Shown here one piece after another: positions 26,862 through 34,871 of a DNA stretch of 64,000 nucleotides. Positions within the stretch are counted from its first letter, which is position 1. Each line of letters starts with the position of its first letter. The translations under genes were made by a program, and so were the position numbers. The notes below the pieces were generated by a model. The model worked only from the letters and a program-made list of their open reading frames with translations. It was not told the DNA's origin and searched no databases. The DNA comes from Rhizobium tumorigenes (GTDB lineage Bacteria; Pseudomonadota; Alphaproteobacteria; Rhizobiales; Rhizobiaceae). The stretch covers positions 2,046,001 through 2,110,000 of the forward strand of contig NZ_CP117255.1 in NCBI RefSeq assembly GCF_003240565.2, read 5' to 3'.

Positions 26862-27694
26862 CCGTGCAGGATATCCGCAAGACACCGATCGAAGCGCGGC
26901 TAGCCGCCTATATCGATGGCGAGGCCAGCCCTGAAGAGAGGCGCACGCTGGAGGATCTAATTTCCGGCGATGTTGACACGGGTCGCGTCTATGAAAACCT
27001 GCGGCAGGGCTCAGATATCGGACGCAAGGTTTTCGACGACCTCCTGAAGGAGCCGGTGCCCCTGGCGCTTGTGCGCTCGATCAAGAGCGCTCCGGCACCG
27101 AAGGTCCGTGAAGCGCGGCTCTCGCGGCCGGCCGTGAAGCTCGCGCCATCGGGCAAGCAGGCGCTGGCGGCGGCCCTGATCCTCTTCGTCATCGGCGGCG
27201 GCATCGGCTATCTCTTCGGCACCCAGCCGGGCGCGGCCCGTCTCACCCTCCCCCTCGTCCCGAACCAGGCACGAACCTGGCCTGACGACCTTGCCGCTGC
27301 CCAACGCATCTATCTGCGCCAGTCCAGCCATATCGTCGAACTCGGCGCGACAGAGAGCGATGAGATCATCACCTGGCTGACCTCGACCGTCGGCGTCAAG
27401 TTCAACCTGCCCGATCTGTCGAGCCAGGGCCTGGTATTTCAGGGCGCGCGTCTGCTGGTAGCGGGCGGCAAGCCGACCGGACAGCTGGTCTACCGCAACA
27501 TCGACGGTGAAATCGTTTCGATCTGCTTCTTCAAGGACAGCGCCGGCACCGATGGCAGCGATTTCAACGAGATCATCAAGGACGATATCGGCATCGTTCC
27601 CTGGCACCGCGCCGGGGTCGGCTATGCCATCGTCGGCGCATCCTCGGACGCACTGCTCGACGACATCGCCAACCGCGTGTCGGTGGCGATCTGA
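26858..27694 (+). CDS. Membrane-bound anti-sigma factor
   Basis: A 278-residue single-pass membrane protein. The N-terminal cytoplasmic part, beginning RKTPIEARLAAYIDGEASPE, is the sigma-binding anti-sigma domain; it lacks the HxxxCxxC zinc motif of ZAS redox sensors. A helix at about 106-124 (LAAALILFVIGGGIGYLF) is followed by a periplasmic domain of about 150 residues with VELGATESDEIITWLTSTVG and LVFQGARLLVAGGKP, the sensor part shared by a rhizobial anti-sigma subfamily. The signal it senses is unknown. Translation is coupled to the sigma gene. Confidence 0.85.
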   Translation: MTVQDIRKTPIEARLAAYIDGEASPEERRTLEDLISGDVDTGRVYENLRQGSDIGRKVFDDLLKEPVPLALVRSIKSAPAPKVREARLSRPAVKLAPSGKQALAAALILFVIGGGIGYLFGTQPGAARLTLPLVPNQARTWPDDLAAAQRIYLRQSSHIVELGATESDEIITWLTSTVGVKFNLPDLSSQGLVFQGARLLVAGGKPTGQLVYRNIDGEIVSICFFKDSAGTDGSDFNEIIKDDIGIVPWHRAGVGYAIVGASSDALLDDIANRVSVAI

Positions 27695-27710
27695 ACTGTG
27701 CCAGACGCAA

Positions 27711-27737
27711 AAATGGCGGCCTGCCGGGCCGCCATTT
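27711..27737. terminator. Bidirectional terminator between anti-sigma gene and leuA
   Basis: A perfect 11-base stem (AAATGGCGGCC and its complement) with a 5-base loop, flanked by A-rich and T-rich bases on each side. It lies between two convergent genes and can serve both. Confidence 0.8.
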
Positions 27738-27773
27738 CGATGAGATGATGTTTCAAGCCGGGAGCGATGGGCT

Positions 27774-29516
27774 TCAGGAGCCGGCTTTCAAGACGAGAAC
27801 CCGGTTGGCGGCCGAGACTATGGCCTCCAGCGACGCCGCAACGATATTGGTGTTGACGCCGGCGCCGAACAGTTTCCCACCCGGATAGGACGTCTCCACA
27901 TAGGAGATCGCCGCAGCGTTCGAGCCGTGCTGGAGAGAGTGCTCGGAATAATCCTCCACCGACATTTCGACGCCGAGATAGGCCGACAGGGCATTGATGA
28001 AGCCATCGATCGGCCCGTTGCCACGACCCTCGATCTTCCTGAGTTCGCCGCCATCGGTGATTTCGGCCGTGATGATCCGTTGCCCCTTGTGCTCGGGATC
28101 GGCGAAGATGTGGTGATCGACGAACCGGATACGGGCATCTGGCTGTTGAACGTAAAGCTCCATGAAGCGATCGTAGATGCGCCTCGCCGGCAGTTCCTTG
28201 CCCTCGACATCGGTGATGTTCTGGATTTCCTGCCGGAACTCAACCTGCAGGTTGCGCGGCAGGTTCAGCCCGTAGTCCTGCTGCAGGATGTAGGAGATGC
28301 CACCCTTGCCGGACTGCGAATTGATGCGGATGATCGCCTCGTAGGAGCGTCCGACGTCCTGCGGATCGATCGGCAGATAGGGCACTTCCCACACCGAGGT
28401 GTTGGCGACCCTGCTCGCCTTCATCCCCTTGTTGATGGCGTCCTGGTGCGAGCCGGAAAAGGCCGTGTAGACGAGTTCACCGACATAGGGATGACGCTCG
28501 GCAATGGTCATCTGGTTGGAATATTCGTAGACTTCCTTGATACGCTCGATGTCGGAGCAATCGATCTGCGGGTCTACCCCTTGTGTGAACATGTTCAGCG
28601 CCATGGTCACGACATCGACGTTACCCGTACGCTCGCCGTTACCGAACAACGTACCCTCGACGCGGTCGGCGCCGGCCAGCAGAGCCAGTTCCGCAGCGGC
28701 AATGCCGGTACCGCGGTCATTGTGCGGATGCAGCGAGATGATCAGGTTTTCGCGATTGTCGAGGTTGCGGCACATCCACTCGATCTGGTCGGCATAGACG
28801 TTCGGCGTCGCCATCTCGACGGTCGACGGGAGGTTGATGATCAGCTTGTTGTCGGCCGTCGGCCGGATCTCGGCGATGACGGCGTTACAGATCTCCAGCG
28901 CCACATCCAGCTCGGTCCCGGTAAAACTTTCCGGAGAGTATTCGAAGCGATAGTCGCCGCCGGCCTTGGCGGCCATGTCGGTGATCATCTTCGCTGCATC
29001 GACGGCAATCTGCTTGATGCCGTGCACATCCTTGGCAAACACGACGCGACGCTGCAGTTCGCTGGTGGAATTATAGAAGTGCACGATCGGCCGGTTGGCA
29101 CCTTGCAACGATTCGAAGGTGCGGGTGATCAGCTCGGGCCGGCACTGCACAAGCACCTGCAGCGACACGTCGTCGGCCACATTGCCTTCTTCGATGCACC
29201 AGCGGGCAAAGTCGAAATCGGTCTGCGAGGCCGACGGAAAGCCGATCTCGATTTCCTTGAAGCCCATCTCCAGCAACAGATGGAACATGCGGGCCTTGCG
29301 GTCATGCCCCATGGGATCGACCAGAGACTGGTTGCCGTCGCGCAGATCGACCGAGCACCAGATCGGCGGCTTGGTGAGTGTCTTCGAAGGCCAGGTACGG
29401 TCAGGAATGTTGACCTGCGGATAGGCGCGGTATTTTTCGGCAGCTTTGGCCATGCCCTTGAAGCGGGACATGGTTGAAGGAGACTTGCTGGCGGGGGAAT
29501 GGGTCTGCTCGTCCAT
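27774..29516 (-). CDS. leuA: 2-isopropylmalate synthase
   Basis: A 580-residue enzyme of the long LeuA form, joining acetyl-CoA and 2-oxoisovalerate in the first committed step of leucine synthesis. The catalytic motif WCSVDLRDGNQSL (53-65) supplies the base-pair Arg59-Asp60, and SLHPHNDRGTG gives the metal-binding HxH. The GNGERTGNVD loop is also present. The C-terminal third is the leucine-binding regulatory domain, so feedback control by leucine is expected. The start MDEQTHSPASKSPS is chosen because GAGGAAAA lies upstream; the frame runs further 5' into the leader region without homology. Expression is very likely controlled by the leucine attenuator described at 29628-29833. Confidence 0.95.
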   Translation of the reverse strand: MDEQTHSPASKSPSTMSRFKGMAKAAEKYRAYPQVNIPDRTWPSKTLTKPPIWCSVDLRDGNQSLVDPMGHDRKARMFHLLLEMGFKEIEIGFPSASQTDFDFARWCIEEGNVADDVSLQVLVQCRPELITRTFESLQGANRPIVHFYNSTSELQRRVVFAKDVHGIKQIAVDAAKMITDMAAKAGGDYRFEYSPESFTGTELDVALEICNAVIAEIRPTADNKLIINLPSTVEMATPNVYADQIEWMCRNLDNRENLIISLHPHNDRGTGIAAAELALLAGADRVEGTLFGNGERTGNVDVVTMALNMFTQGVDPQIDCSDIERIKEVYEYSNQMTIAERHPYVGELVYTAFSGSHQDAINKGMKASRVANTSVWEVPYLPIDPQDVGRSYEAIIRINSQSGKGGISYILQQDYGLNLPRNLQVEFRQEIQNITDVEGKELPARRIYDRFMELYVQQPDARIRFVDHHIFADPEHKGQRIITAEITDGGELRKIEGRGNGPIDGFINALSAYLGVEMSVEDYSEHSLQHGSNAAAISYVETSYPGGKLFGAGVNTNIVAASLEAIVSAANRVLVLKAGS

Positions 29517-29627
29517 CGTCTTTTCCTCGTGCCGTCGATTGCCCGCCTCATAGCCGATCGGCTGGGGCTTGGCGATGACAAAAGCGGCTTTGAATGTGGG
29601 CCTTGAATGATTGTCGGATGCTAGGTC

Positions 29628-29672
29628 GAGGAGCGAATGCCGGGCGGGCTTGTCGGCCGCCGGGCGCTCCTC
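29628..29672 (-). promoter_or_regulatory. Attenuator-type hairpin of the leuA leader
   Basis: The arms GAGGAGCG and CGCTCCTC pair perfectly, with an inner GGCGG/CCGCC stem. The first arm begins at the leader stop codon and is also complementary to the CTCCTC of the leucine codons just upstream, giving two mutually exclusive pairings. No strong U-tract follows, so termination may be factor-dependent or the element may act on translation. Confidence 0.6.
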
Positions 29673-29796
29673 AACGGACCCGGCAACCGCGCGTAAGGCC
29701 GAGGAGAAGAAGCGAGGTGAAGGCGCGCGAGTTGTCACGCAAGTCGATGCGGCCGCGTGCAATCTGGCTTGAAATTTTTGCGCCTGTAGACTTCAT
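29671..29796 (-). CDS. leuL: leuA leader peptide (leucine attenuation)
   Basis: A 41-codon ORF starting MKSTGAKISSQ and holding the run TSLLLLGLTRG: four consecutive leucine codons (CTT CTT CTC CTC), a glycine, then a fifth leucine. Its stop lies 155 bases before leuA. A ribosome that stalls at these codons when charged tRNA-Leu is scarce would free the GAGGAG arm and change downstream pairing, which is the standard logic predicted for alphaproteobacterial leuA. There is no Shine-Dalgarno; a promoter ending eight bases before the ATG suggests a leaderless message. A shorter start at an internal TTG would also keep the Leu run. Confidence 0.7.
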   Translation of the reverse strand: MKSTGAKISSQIARGRIDLRDNSRAFTSLLLLGLTRGCRVR

Positions 29797-29804
29797 GGAT
29801 TGAC

Positions 29805-29833
29805 TTATACCGGCGGCGCAAAAAAGAAGCAAG
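29805..29833 (-). promoter_or_regulatory. Candidate leuA leader promoter
   Basis: CTTGCT, 17-base spacer, GTATAA, matching the rhizobial CTTGAC-N17-CTATAT layout. The -10 box ends eight bases before the leader ATG, so the transcript may begin at or next to the A of AUG. Confidence 0.55.
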
Positions 29834-29871
29834 CCCCGCCCAGTCTTTCAGCATTTGCACGACTTCTGGCT

Positions 29872-30114
29872 TCAAGATACTTTTCTCTGATCCTGAGCGG
29901 CGGACAGACGCTCTTCAATCCACAAATTGATCAGTGATTGCCGTGTCAGCCCGACCCGGGCTGCTTCCTCGTCGAGGCTATTGACCACTGAGGTTGCAAA
30001 ATCCACGCTGACCTTTTGGGTCGCCATGTTTGGGCGGGTTGCCTTTGTGAGGTCGAGATAGTCGAGTATATCCTCGCCATTGTCGAATTTCTCGTCGAGT
30101 TCACTTGCCTTCAT
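29872..30114 (-). CDS. brnA: BrnA-like antitoxin
   Basis: An 80-residue protein. The C-terminal part, QKVSVDFATSVVNSLDEEAA then GLTRQSLINLWIEERL, is a ribbon-helix-helix-like DNA-binding segment of the BrnA/CopG kind; the N-terminal LDEKFDNGEDILDYLD is acidic and probably binds the toxin. It overlaps the toxin gene by 14 bases and has AGAGGAG inside that gene. The order toxin first, antitoxin second is that of brnTA loci. Confidence 0.8.
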   Translation of the reverse strand: MKASELDEKFDNGEDILDYLDLTKATRPNMATQKVSVDFATSVVNSLDEEAARVGLTRQSLINLWIEERLSAAQDQRKVS

Positions 30115-30364
30115 AGAGAGCTATCTCCTCTTTCCTCGACCTGCGAACCGAAATGATCCTGATATTGTCATGACGTCTCGTGCAAATCGCGGACCAGTGC
30201 TTCCCGTCTATTTGACCGATCGCGACAAACCGGCTTTCAAGTCCGTCCCGAGCGGGGAATGAAATCAAAAAGCGATCGATCCAAAGACGCTGCGCCTCCA
30301 CAAGATCAATACCATGCTTGATTTTGTTTGTTCTGCTTTTGTCGGGATCAAACTCAAAAGCCAT
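30101..30364 (-). CDS. brnT: BrnT-family ribonuclease toxin
   Basis: An 87-residue protein of the BrnT group (RelE-like ribonuclease fold). The start MAFEFDPDKSRTNKIKHGID matches the typical FEWDxxKxxxNxxKHGI entry, and the end has IRIISVRRSRKEEIALY, equal to the RIISAR-A--E---Y signature. A GTG five codons earlier is a possible alternative start. The residues look intact, so the toxin should be active and neutralised by the overlapping BrnA. Such pairs are autoregulated and respond to stress. Confidence 0.85.
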   Translation of the reverse strand: MAFEFDPDKSRTNKIKHGIDLVEAQRLWIDRFLISFPARDGLESRFVAIGQIDGKHWSAICTRRHDNIRIISVRRSRKEEIALYEGK

Positions 30365-30400
30365 GGCCGAGAATACCACCTAAGCGGCGATGCTTCCAGT

Positions 30401-31591
30401 CTACTTTATCGGAGGACGGGTGGCCACCAGACGCTGTAGCACCAGCATCAGCCCGCCGGCAATCAACCCCCAAAAGGCTCCGGAAATGCCGCCGAAGGAC
30501 ACGCCAGATGCGGTAACCAGAAATGTCACCGCAGCGGCTTCGCGCGTTTCGACCGCTTGAAACGCCGCCATGGCCGAGCCGGAAAATGCACCGATCAGCG
30601 CCAGTCCCGCCACGGCCTCGATGAGGATGGGCGGCGCCAGCGCGACGAAGGCGGTGACCGCGCCGGCAAGCAGCCCGAAGACGATATAGACGATGCCGGC
30701 GACCACGGCCGCCCAGTAGCGGCGGTCAGGATTGGCGTTGGCATCCTTGCCCGCACACATGGCGGCCGTTATTGCGGCAAGATTGACCGCATGCCCACCG
30801 AACGGCGTGCTCGCCAGCGAAAAAAGGCCGGTCATGGCAAACAGTGGGCGGGGTTTAGGATCGTACTGGTTGACCTTGAGCACGGCGATACCGGGAATAT
30901 TTTGCGATGCCATGGTGACGATGAACAGCGGCAGCGCGATCGACACCAGCCCTGCCACGGTGAACAGCGGCCGGACCAGTTCGAGGCGCGGCATGAGCGA
31001 CTGCTCGAGCGACGACAGCGATCCCGCCGGCATCTGCACCCCGAACGCCAGCACGGCGACAAAAGCCACAAGCGCAGCGGGAACCGCCCAGAGCCGCCGG
31101 AAAGCGCCGACGACGACCCAGGCAAGCACGATCGGCAATCCCAGCAGCGGATTGAAGGCGATGGCCTTCACCGGCGCGAAGCACAGGCCGATCAGCACGC
31201 CCGCAAGCATCGCATTGGCCAGCGGCGCCGGGATCGAAGCCACTGCACGCCCCAGTGGCCGGAAGAGCCCCGCAACGATAATCAATGCCGCACAGACGAC
31301 GAAGCCCCCGACCGCCGCCTGGAACCCGCCCGCAATAGCCCCCGAGCTCGCCAGCAGCGCCGCCCCGGGTGTCGACCACGCGATACTCACCGGCAGCCGC
31401 GTGGAAAGACTGAGGACGATGGCGCAAAGCCCCATGGCAACAGACAGCACCGTCAACCCCGAAGCCGCCTGCCCCGGCGTTGCCCCAACAGCCTGCAGCC
31501 CATGCAGCACCACCGCGAAGGAACTGGCAAAGCCGACAAAAGCGGTGAGGCAGCCCATGAAGACGGCTTGGGCGGAAAGATCTTTGAGCAT
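30401..31591 (-). CDS. benE: Benzoate/H+ symporter, BenE family
   Basis: A 396-residue membrane protein with about 12 helices, of the BenE (benzoate membrane transport) family. Typical segments are LPVSIAWSTPGAALLASSGA in the fourth-fifth helices, IPAPLANAMLAGVLIGLCFA, and GLFSLASTPFGGHAVNLAAI. The family imports benzoate with protons, but many members sit in genomes without benzoate catabolic neighbours, as here, so the true substrate is open. No Shine-Dalgarno is clear before the ATG; the conserved N-terminus supports the start. Confidence 0.88.
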   Translation of the reverse strand: MLKDLSAQAVFMGCLTAFVGFASSFAVVLHGLQAVGATPGQAASGLTVLSVAMGLCAIVLSLSTRLPVSIAWSTPGAALLASSGAIAGGFQAAVGGFVVCAALIIVAGLFRPLGRAVASIPAPLANAMLAGVLIGLCFAPVKAIAFNPLLGLPIVLAWVVVGAFRRLWAVPAALVAFVAVLAFGVQMPAGSLSSLEQSLMPRLELVRPLFTVAGLVSIALPLFIVTMASQNIPGIAVLKVNQYDPKPRPLFAMTGLFSLASTPFGGHAVNLAAITAAMCAGKDANANPDRRYWAAVVAGIVYIVFGLLAGAVTAFVALAPPILIEAVAGLALIGAFSGSAMAAFQAVETREAAAVTFLVTASGVSFGGISGAFWGLIAGGLMLVLQRLVATRPPIK

Positions 31592-31690
31592 GGCGGCGGT
31601 AATGTCTCGTAACGGCGTTAAAGCTCAATGGAGCATTACAGGCCGGATTGGCGCAAGAGCACTTCGGCGCCATTTTGTAGCGCCACGCAA

Positions 31691-32425
31691 TCAAGCATCA
31701 GGATGCCTGATGAAAAAGATCATCTCATCCGAATGCAACGGATCAAATGGTCCGCCATTCCAGTCGCCGAGCACTTTATCGACCTTCAAACCGGATTCGG
31801 TGATCGCTCTTTCGATCTCCTCGCGACTTGAGAACAACAACTCGCTTGACGACACCAGAACTTCGTCAGGAAAAGCGTAGCGCGTCTCGAAAAATATTCT
31901 TTTACCTTCACGTTTCGACACATCGCGCGTTTGCCGAACGACAACACCGTTTACCTCGAATGCACAGAAACCATCATTCCAACGCGCTCCCCAATCGACG
32001 GCTGGATTACGTGACTCGAACACCATGACACCATCGGCGGAAAGATGTTGGCGAACCGTCGCGAACGTTTCAAGCACATCTCGCTCCTCCAGAAGCACCT
32101 GAAAGACGTGTCCCGTCATGATAACGAGATCGAAACGCTTCTCCGATCGAAATTCCTGTGCAAAGCAATGGACCCAATCAATGCATGCACCTTGTGGCGT
32201 CTGCCGTGCTGCATCAAGCATGGCGCTCGCTGGATCGGCACCGGTGACATCATGACCGCGTGCAGCATAGACGTTGCAGATCAGTCCTGTCCCGCATCCG
32301 AGGTCGAGAATGCGCTTTCTGCCACCCTCTGCGAGAGCGGCGTAAAAATCCCGGCCGGCGGACCAGCCGTTATCGAGATCGTACAGGGCGGCAAGCCGGG
32401 GATGTTGGTAGTGAAGATCGGGCAT
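31691..32425 (-). CDS. SAM-dependent methyltransferase
   Basis: A 244-residue class I methyltransferase. Motif I is RILDLGCGTGLICN (about 38-51), the acidic residue after strand 2 is in VTGADPASAMLDAAR, and motif IV is FDLVIMTGHVFQVL. The N-terminal YQHPRLAALYDLDNGW is frequent in rhizobial members of unknown substrate. GAGGGCTTACGGC before the ATG acts as ribosome-binding site. It lies between BenE and the ClpP homologue, all on the minus strand but separated by over 90 bases. Confidence 0.85.
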   Translation of the reverse strand: MPDLHYQHPRLAALYDLDNGWSAGRDFYAALAEGGRKRILDLGCGTGLICNVYAARGHDVTGADPASAMLDAARQTPQGACIDWVHCFAQEFRSEKRFDLVIMTGHVFQVLLEERDVLETFATVRQHLSADGVMVFESRNPAVDWGARWNDGFCAFEVNGVVVRQTRDVSKREGKRIFFETRYAFPDEVLVSSSELLFSSREEIERAITESGLKVDKVLGDWNGGPFDPLHSDEMIFFIRHPDA

Positions 32426-32463
32426 GCCGTAAGCCCTCGTTTGTTAGCAATATGAGAGACGGC

Positions 32464-32506
32464 AAAAAAAAGCGCCCTCGCCCGCATTATGCAGGCAAGG
32501 GCGCTT
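32464..32506 (-). terminator. Rho-independent terminator of the clpP homologue
   Basis: Read on the minus strand, a 17-pair stem (with two G-U pairs) and a 3-base loop is followed by a run of at least seven U. It begins 13 bases after the clpP stop and separates this gene from the methyltransferase. Confidence 0.93.
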
Positions 32507-32518
32507 GGTATGCAACAA

Positions 32519-33103
32519 TCAGACTTCGCTTTGCGATGTCACGATGCGAGAGACCAGACCGTAGGTCTTAGCGTCTTCGGCCGAGAGCCAGTAGTCGCGG
32601 TCGGTGTCCTTGGCGATCTTTTCCAGCGGCTGGCCGGTCGCGGCTGCGAAGATCCGGTTCAGGCGTTCGTTCATCTTGATGATCTCGCGGGCCTGGATCT
32701 CGATATCCGATGCCATGCCGCGTGTGCCGCCGGAAGGCTGGTGCAGCAGGAAGCGGGTGTTCGGCAGGCAGAGCCGGCGTTCCTTGGGAACGCTCACGAA
32801 GATCAGCGCGCCGGCAGATGCAACCCAGCCAGTGCCGATGATCCAGACCTTCGGCTTGATAAACTTGATCATATCGTGGATGGAATCGCCGGATTCGACG
32901 TGGCCTCCGGGCGAACTGACATAGATACGGATGTCTTCGTCGCTGGCAGCGGCAAGCGCAACCAGTTGCGAGCAGACCTTCTGCGCCAATTCCTGGGTAA
33001 TGCCGCCATAGATGAAGATAGAGCGCGACTTGAAAAGATTCGCCTCCGTTTCCTTGCCGAGCGGCAGTTCCGTCTTCTTGTCTTCCTGTTCGTCGTCGTT
33101 CAT
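32519..33103 (-). CDS. clpP: ClpP-family serine protease
   Basis: A 194-residue Clp protease proteolytic subunit. The catalytic triad is present at near-classical places: Ser96 in [11 protein letters not shown], His121 in [10 protein letters not shown] and Asp170 in DTDRDYW. The oxyanion turn reads [11 protein letters not shown]. The active-site surroundings differ from the main ClpP (Ala-Ser-Ala-Gly rather than Ala-Ser-Met-Gly), so this is one of the extra ClpP paralogues that rhizobia carry, not the one next to clpX. GGAGAG lies before the ATG; a longer frame of 26 residues is not conserved. It may form mixed or separate 14-mers. Confidence 0.9.
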   Translation of the reverse strand: MNDDEQEDKKTELPLGKETEANLFKSRSIFIYGGITQELAQKVCSQLVALAAASDEDIRIYVSSPGGHVESGDSIHDMIKFIKPKVWIIGTGWVASAGALIFVSVPKERRLCLPNTRFLLHQPSGGTRGMASDIEIQAREIIKMNERLNRIFAAATGQPLEKIAKDTDRDYWLSAEDAKTYGLVSRIVTSQSEV

Positions 33104-33321
33104 GAACAACTCTCCACCGTGATTTGTCGTGTGCCGCACATAATGCTGTTCCATGCGTAAAACAATGCGGGAAAAAGACAAGCCACTGAACCGGTGAAGA
33201 TATCCTTGCCGCTCTCCACCAATTACGGAAATGTAACCTTGCAGGGCTTTGACAAAGCCTAAATCCCTTCCTACGTCAGATGGCGCGATCTGGAATCGCG
33301 TCAGGTTTTCAAGGAGCCGTC

Positions 33322-34137
33322 ATGTCGCCCGAAGAACGTCAACTGCTAAGCTCTCTCTTCGACCGCGTCAAAGCCGCAGCGGCGACCCCGCGCGATGCAG
33401 ACGCCGAAGCCTTCATCAACCAATCAGTGCGCGACAATCCCACCGCGCCCTACTTGCTTGCACAGGCGGTCATCGTCCAGGAACAGGGCATGAAGGCGGC
33501 TGCAGATCGCATCAAGCAGCTCGAGGATCAGGTCAAGGAACTGCAGGACAGTGCCGAACACCAGCCTGCCGCCTCGCAAGGTGGCGGGAGCTTCCTCGGC
33601 GGCCTCGGCTCCATCTTCGGCGGCGGACAATCCGCACCTCAGCCACAGCGCGCCGCTCCGGCCCAGCAGGGCTACGGCCAGCAGCAGGGTTATGCGCCGC
33701 AGCAGCAGGGCTATGGGCAACCGCAGCCGGGTCCCTGGGGCCAGCAGAGCCAGCAGCAGCCAGTCGGCCCCTGGAGCCAGCAGCCGCAGGCCCAGTCCGG
33801 CGGCGGCGGGTTTCTGCGCGGTGCGCTCGGCACGGCAGCAGGCGTTGCCGGTGGCGTGATGCTGGCGGAATCGCTGAGCAGCCTGTTCAGTCCGCATATC
33901 GGTGGTGCAGCGGCAGGGCTCGGCGGGCTTGGAGCCGCAGCAGCGGCACCGGCAGCAACCCCCGCCGTCGAGGAAACGGTCGTCAACAATTATTATGGCG
34001 ACAGCAACGGCAACAACAACGACCAGAACGCCGGAAACGACGACAACGCCAATGACCGGAACCTGGTTAGCGACGACAGCGACACCGATTTCGACAATTC
34101 CTACGACAGCGGCGGCGACGACAGCTTCAACGTCTGA
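33322..34137 (+). CDS. DUF2076 domain protein with Gln/Gly-rich middle
   Basis: A 271-residue protein. Residues 1-80 are the helical DUF2076 region starting MSPEERQLLSSLFDRVKAAA, predicted periplasmic or peripheral. Residues about 85-165 are low in complexity, built of GYGQQQ, GYAPQQQ, GYGQPQPGPW and related repeats. A glycine-rich hydrophobic part (about 170-215, GALGTAAGVAGGVMLAESLS) is followed by an Asn/Asp-rich acidic tail to the end. AAGGAG lies six bases before the ATG. No enzymatic motif is seen; the composition suggests a scaffold or self-associating protein. It stands alone and ends in a strong terminator. Confidence 0.85.
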   Translation: MSPEERQLLSSLFDRVKAAAATPRDADAEAFINQSVRDNPTAPYLLAQAVIVQEQGMKAAADRIKQLEDQVKELQDSAEHQPAASQGGGSFLGGLGSIFGGGQSAPQPQRAAPAQQGYGQQQGYAPQQQGYGQPQPGPWGQQSQQQPVGPWSQQPQAQSGGGGFLRGALGTAAGVAGGVMLAESLSSLFSPHIGGAAAGLGGLGAAAAAPAATPAVEETVVNNYYGDSNGNNNDQNAGNDDNANDRNLVSDDSDTDFDNSYDSGGDDSFNV

Positions 34138-34159
34138 CGTTTTCGCACAGCCCTGATGC

Positions 34160-34192
34160 AACGCCGCGCTTCACCCGAAGCGCGGCGTTTTC
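34160..34192 (+). terminator. Rho-independent terminator after the DUF2076 gene
   Basis: A 13-base perfect stem (AACGCCGCGCTTC and its complement), 4-base loop, then a short T-tract. The hairpin stands between the convergent DUF2076 and queF genes and could serve both. Confidence 0.85.
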
Positions 34193-34200
34193 AATGCGGG

Positions 34201-34665
34201 TCAGCCGCGACCGCGATAGGTCGGGACGCCCTGGTCCGGCAACCACAGGCCTTCCGGCGGCTTGCCGGTCTGCCAGAAAACGTCGATGGGGATGCCGCCG
34301 CGCGGATACCAGTAAGCGCCGATCCGCAGCCATTTGGGCTGCAGTAGCTCGACGATACGCTTGGCGATATACACAGAACAATCCTCGTGAAAGGCGCCGT
34401 GATTGCGGAATGCATGCAGGAACAGCTTTAGCGACTTCGATTCCACCAGCCATTCGCCGGGCACGTAGTCGATGACGATATGGGCGAAATCGGGCTGGCC
34501 GGTCATCGGGCAAAGCGAGGTGAACTCGGGCGCGGTGAAGCGCACGAGGTATTCGGCACCCTGGTGGGTGGCCGGCACCTTTTCGAGCATTGCGGTCTCG
34601 GGGCTGGTGGGCGTTGCGGTCTGGCTGCCGAGCATGGACAGGCCGGAAACATCGGTATTGGGCAT
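34201..34665 (-). CDS. queF: NADPH-dependent 7-cyano-7-deazaguanine reductase
   Basis: A 154-residue short-form QueF, which reduces preQ0 to preQ1 in queuosine synthesis. The nucleophile Cys52 is in [14 protein letters not shown] with Asp59, and the NADPH-binding QueF motif is ESKSLKLF (75-82) followed by [12 protein letters not shown]. The ATG has AAGGAGG at good spacing. I looked for a preQ1 riboswitch in the 206 bases upstream and did not recognise one. The other queuosine genes are not in this window. Confidence 0.94.
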   Translation of the reverse strand: MPNTDVSGLSMLGSQTATPTSPETAMLEKVPATHQGAEYLVRFTAPEFTSLCPMTGQPDFAHIVIDYVPGEWLVESKSLKLFLHAFRNHGAFHEDCSVYIAKRIVELLQPKWLRIGAYWYPRGGIPIDVFWQTGKPPEGLWLPDQGVPTYRGRG

Positions 34666-34871
34666 GGCTTCAAGCCTCCTTGTTCGTTCTGACGCGGGCA
34701 CCTGGCTTGACCGCCTGGCGCCGTGGTTGTTACTTCGCGGATCGCTTGGCTATCCCCTATGGCATCTTCGAGGCGATCGCAAATACAAGCGATGCCGTTG
34801 AGCGGTATCCGGTCCCTGCCTGCCGCAAAGTGAGTTGGCGAAAGCCCAAAGCATAATCAGGAGAAATCGCC

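Noticed and set aside
27927-29477. 516-codon open frame opposite leuA
   Set aside because: Antisense shadow of a clearly recognised enzyme gene.
34666-34871. Possible preQ1 riboswitch upstream of queF
   Set aside because: I looked for the short preQ1-I pattern and the preQ1-II layout and saw neither.
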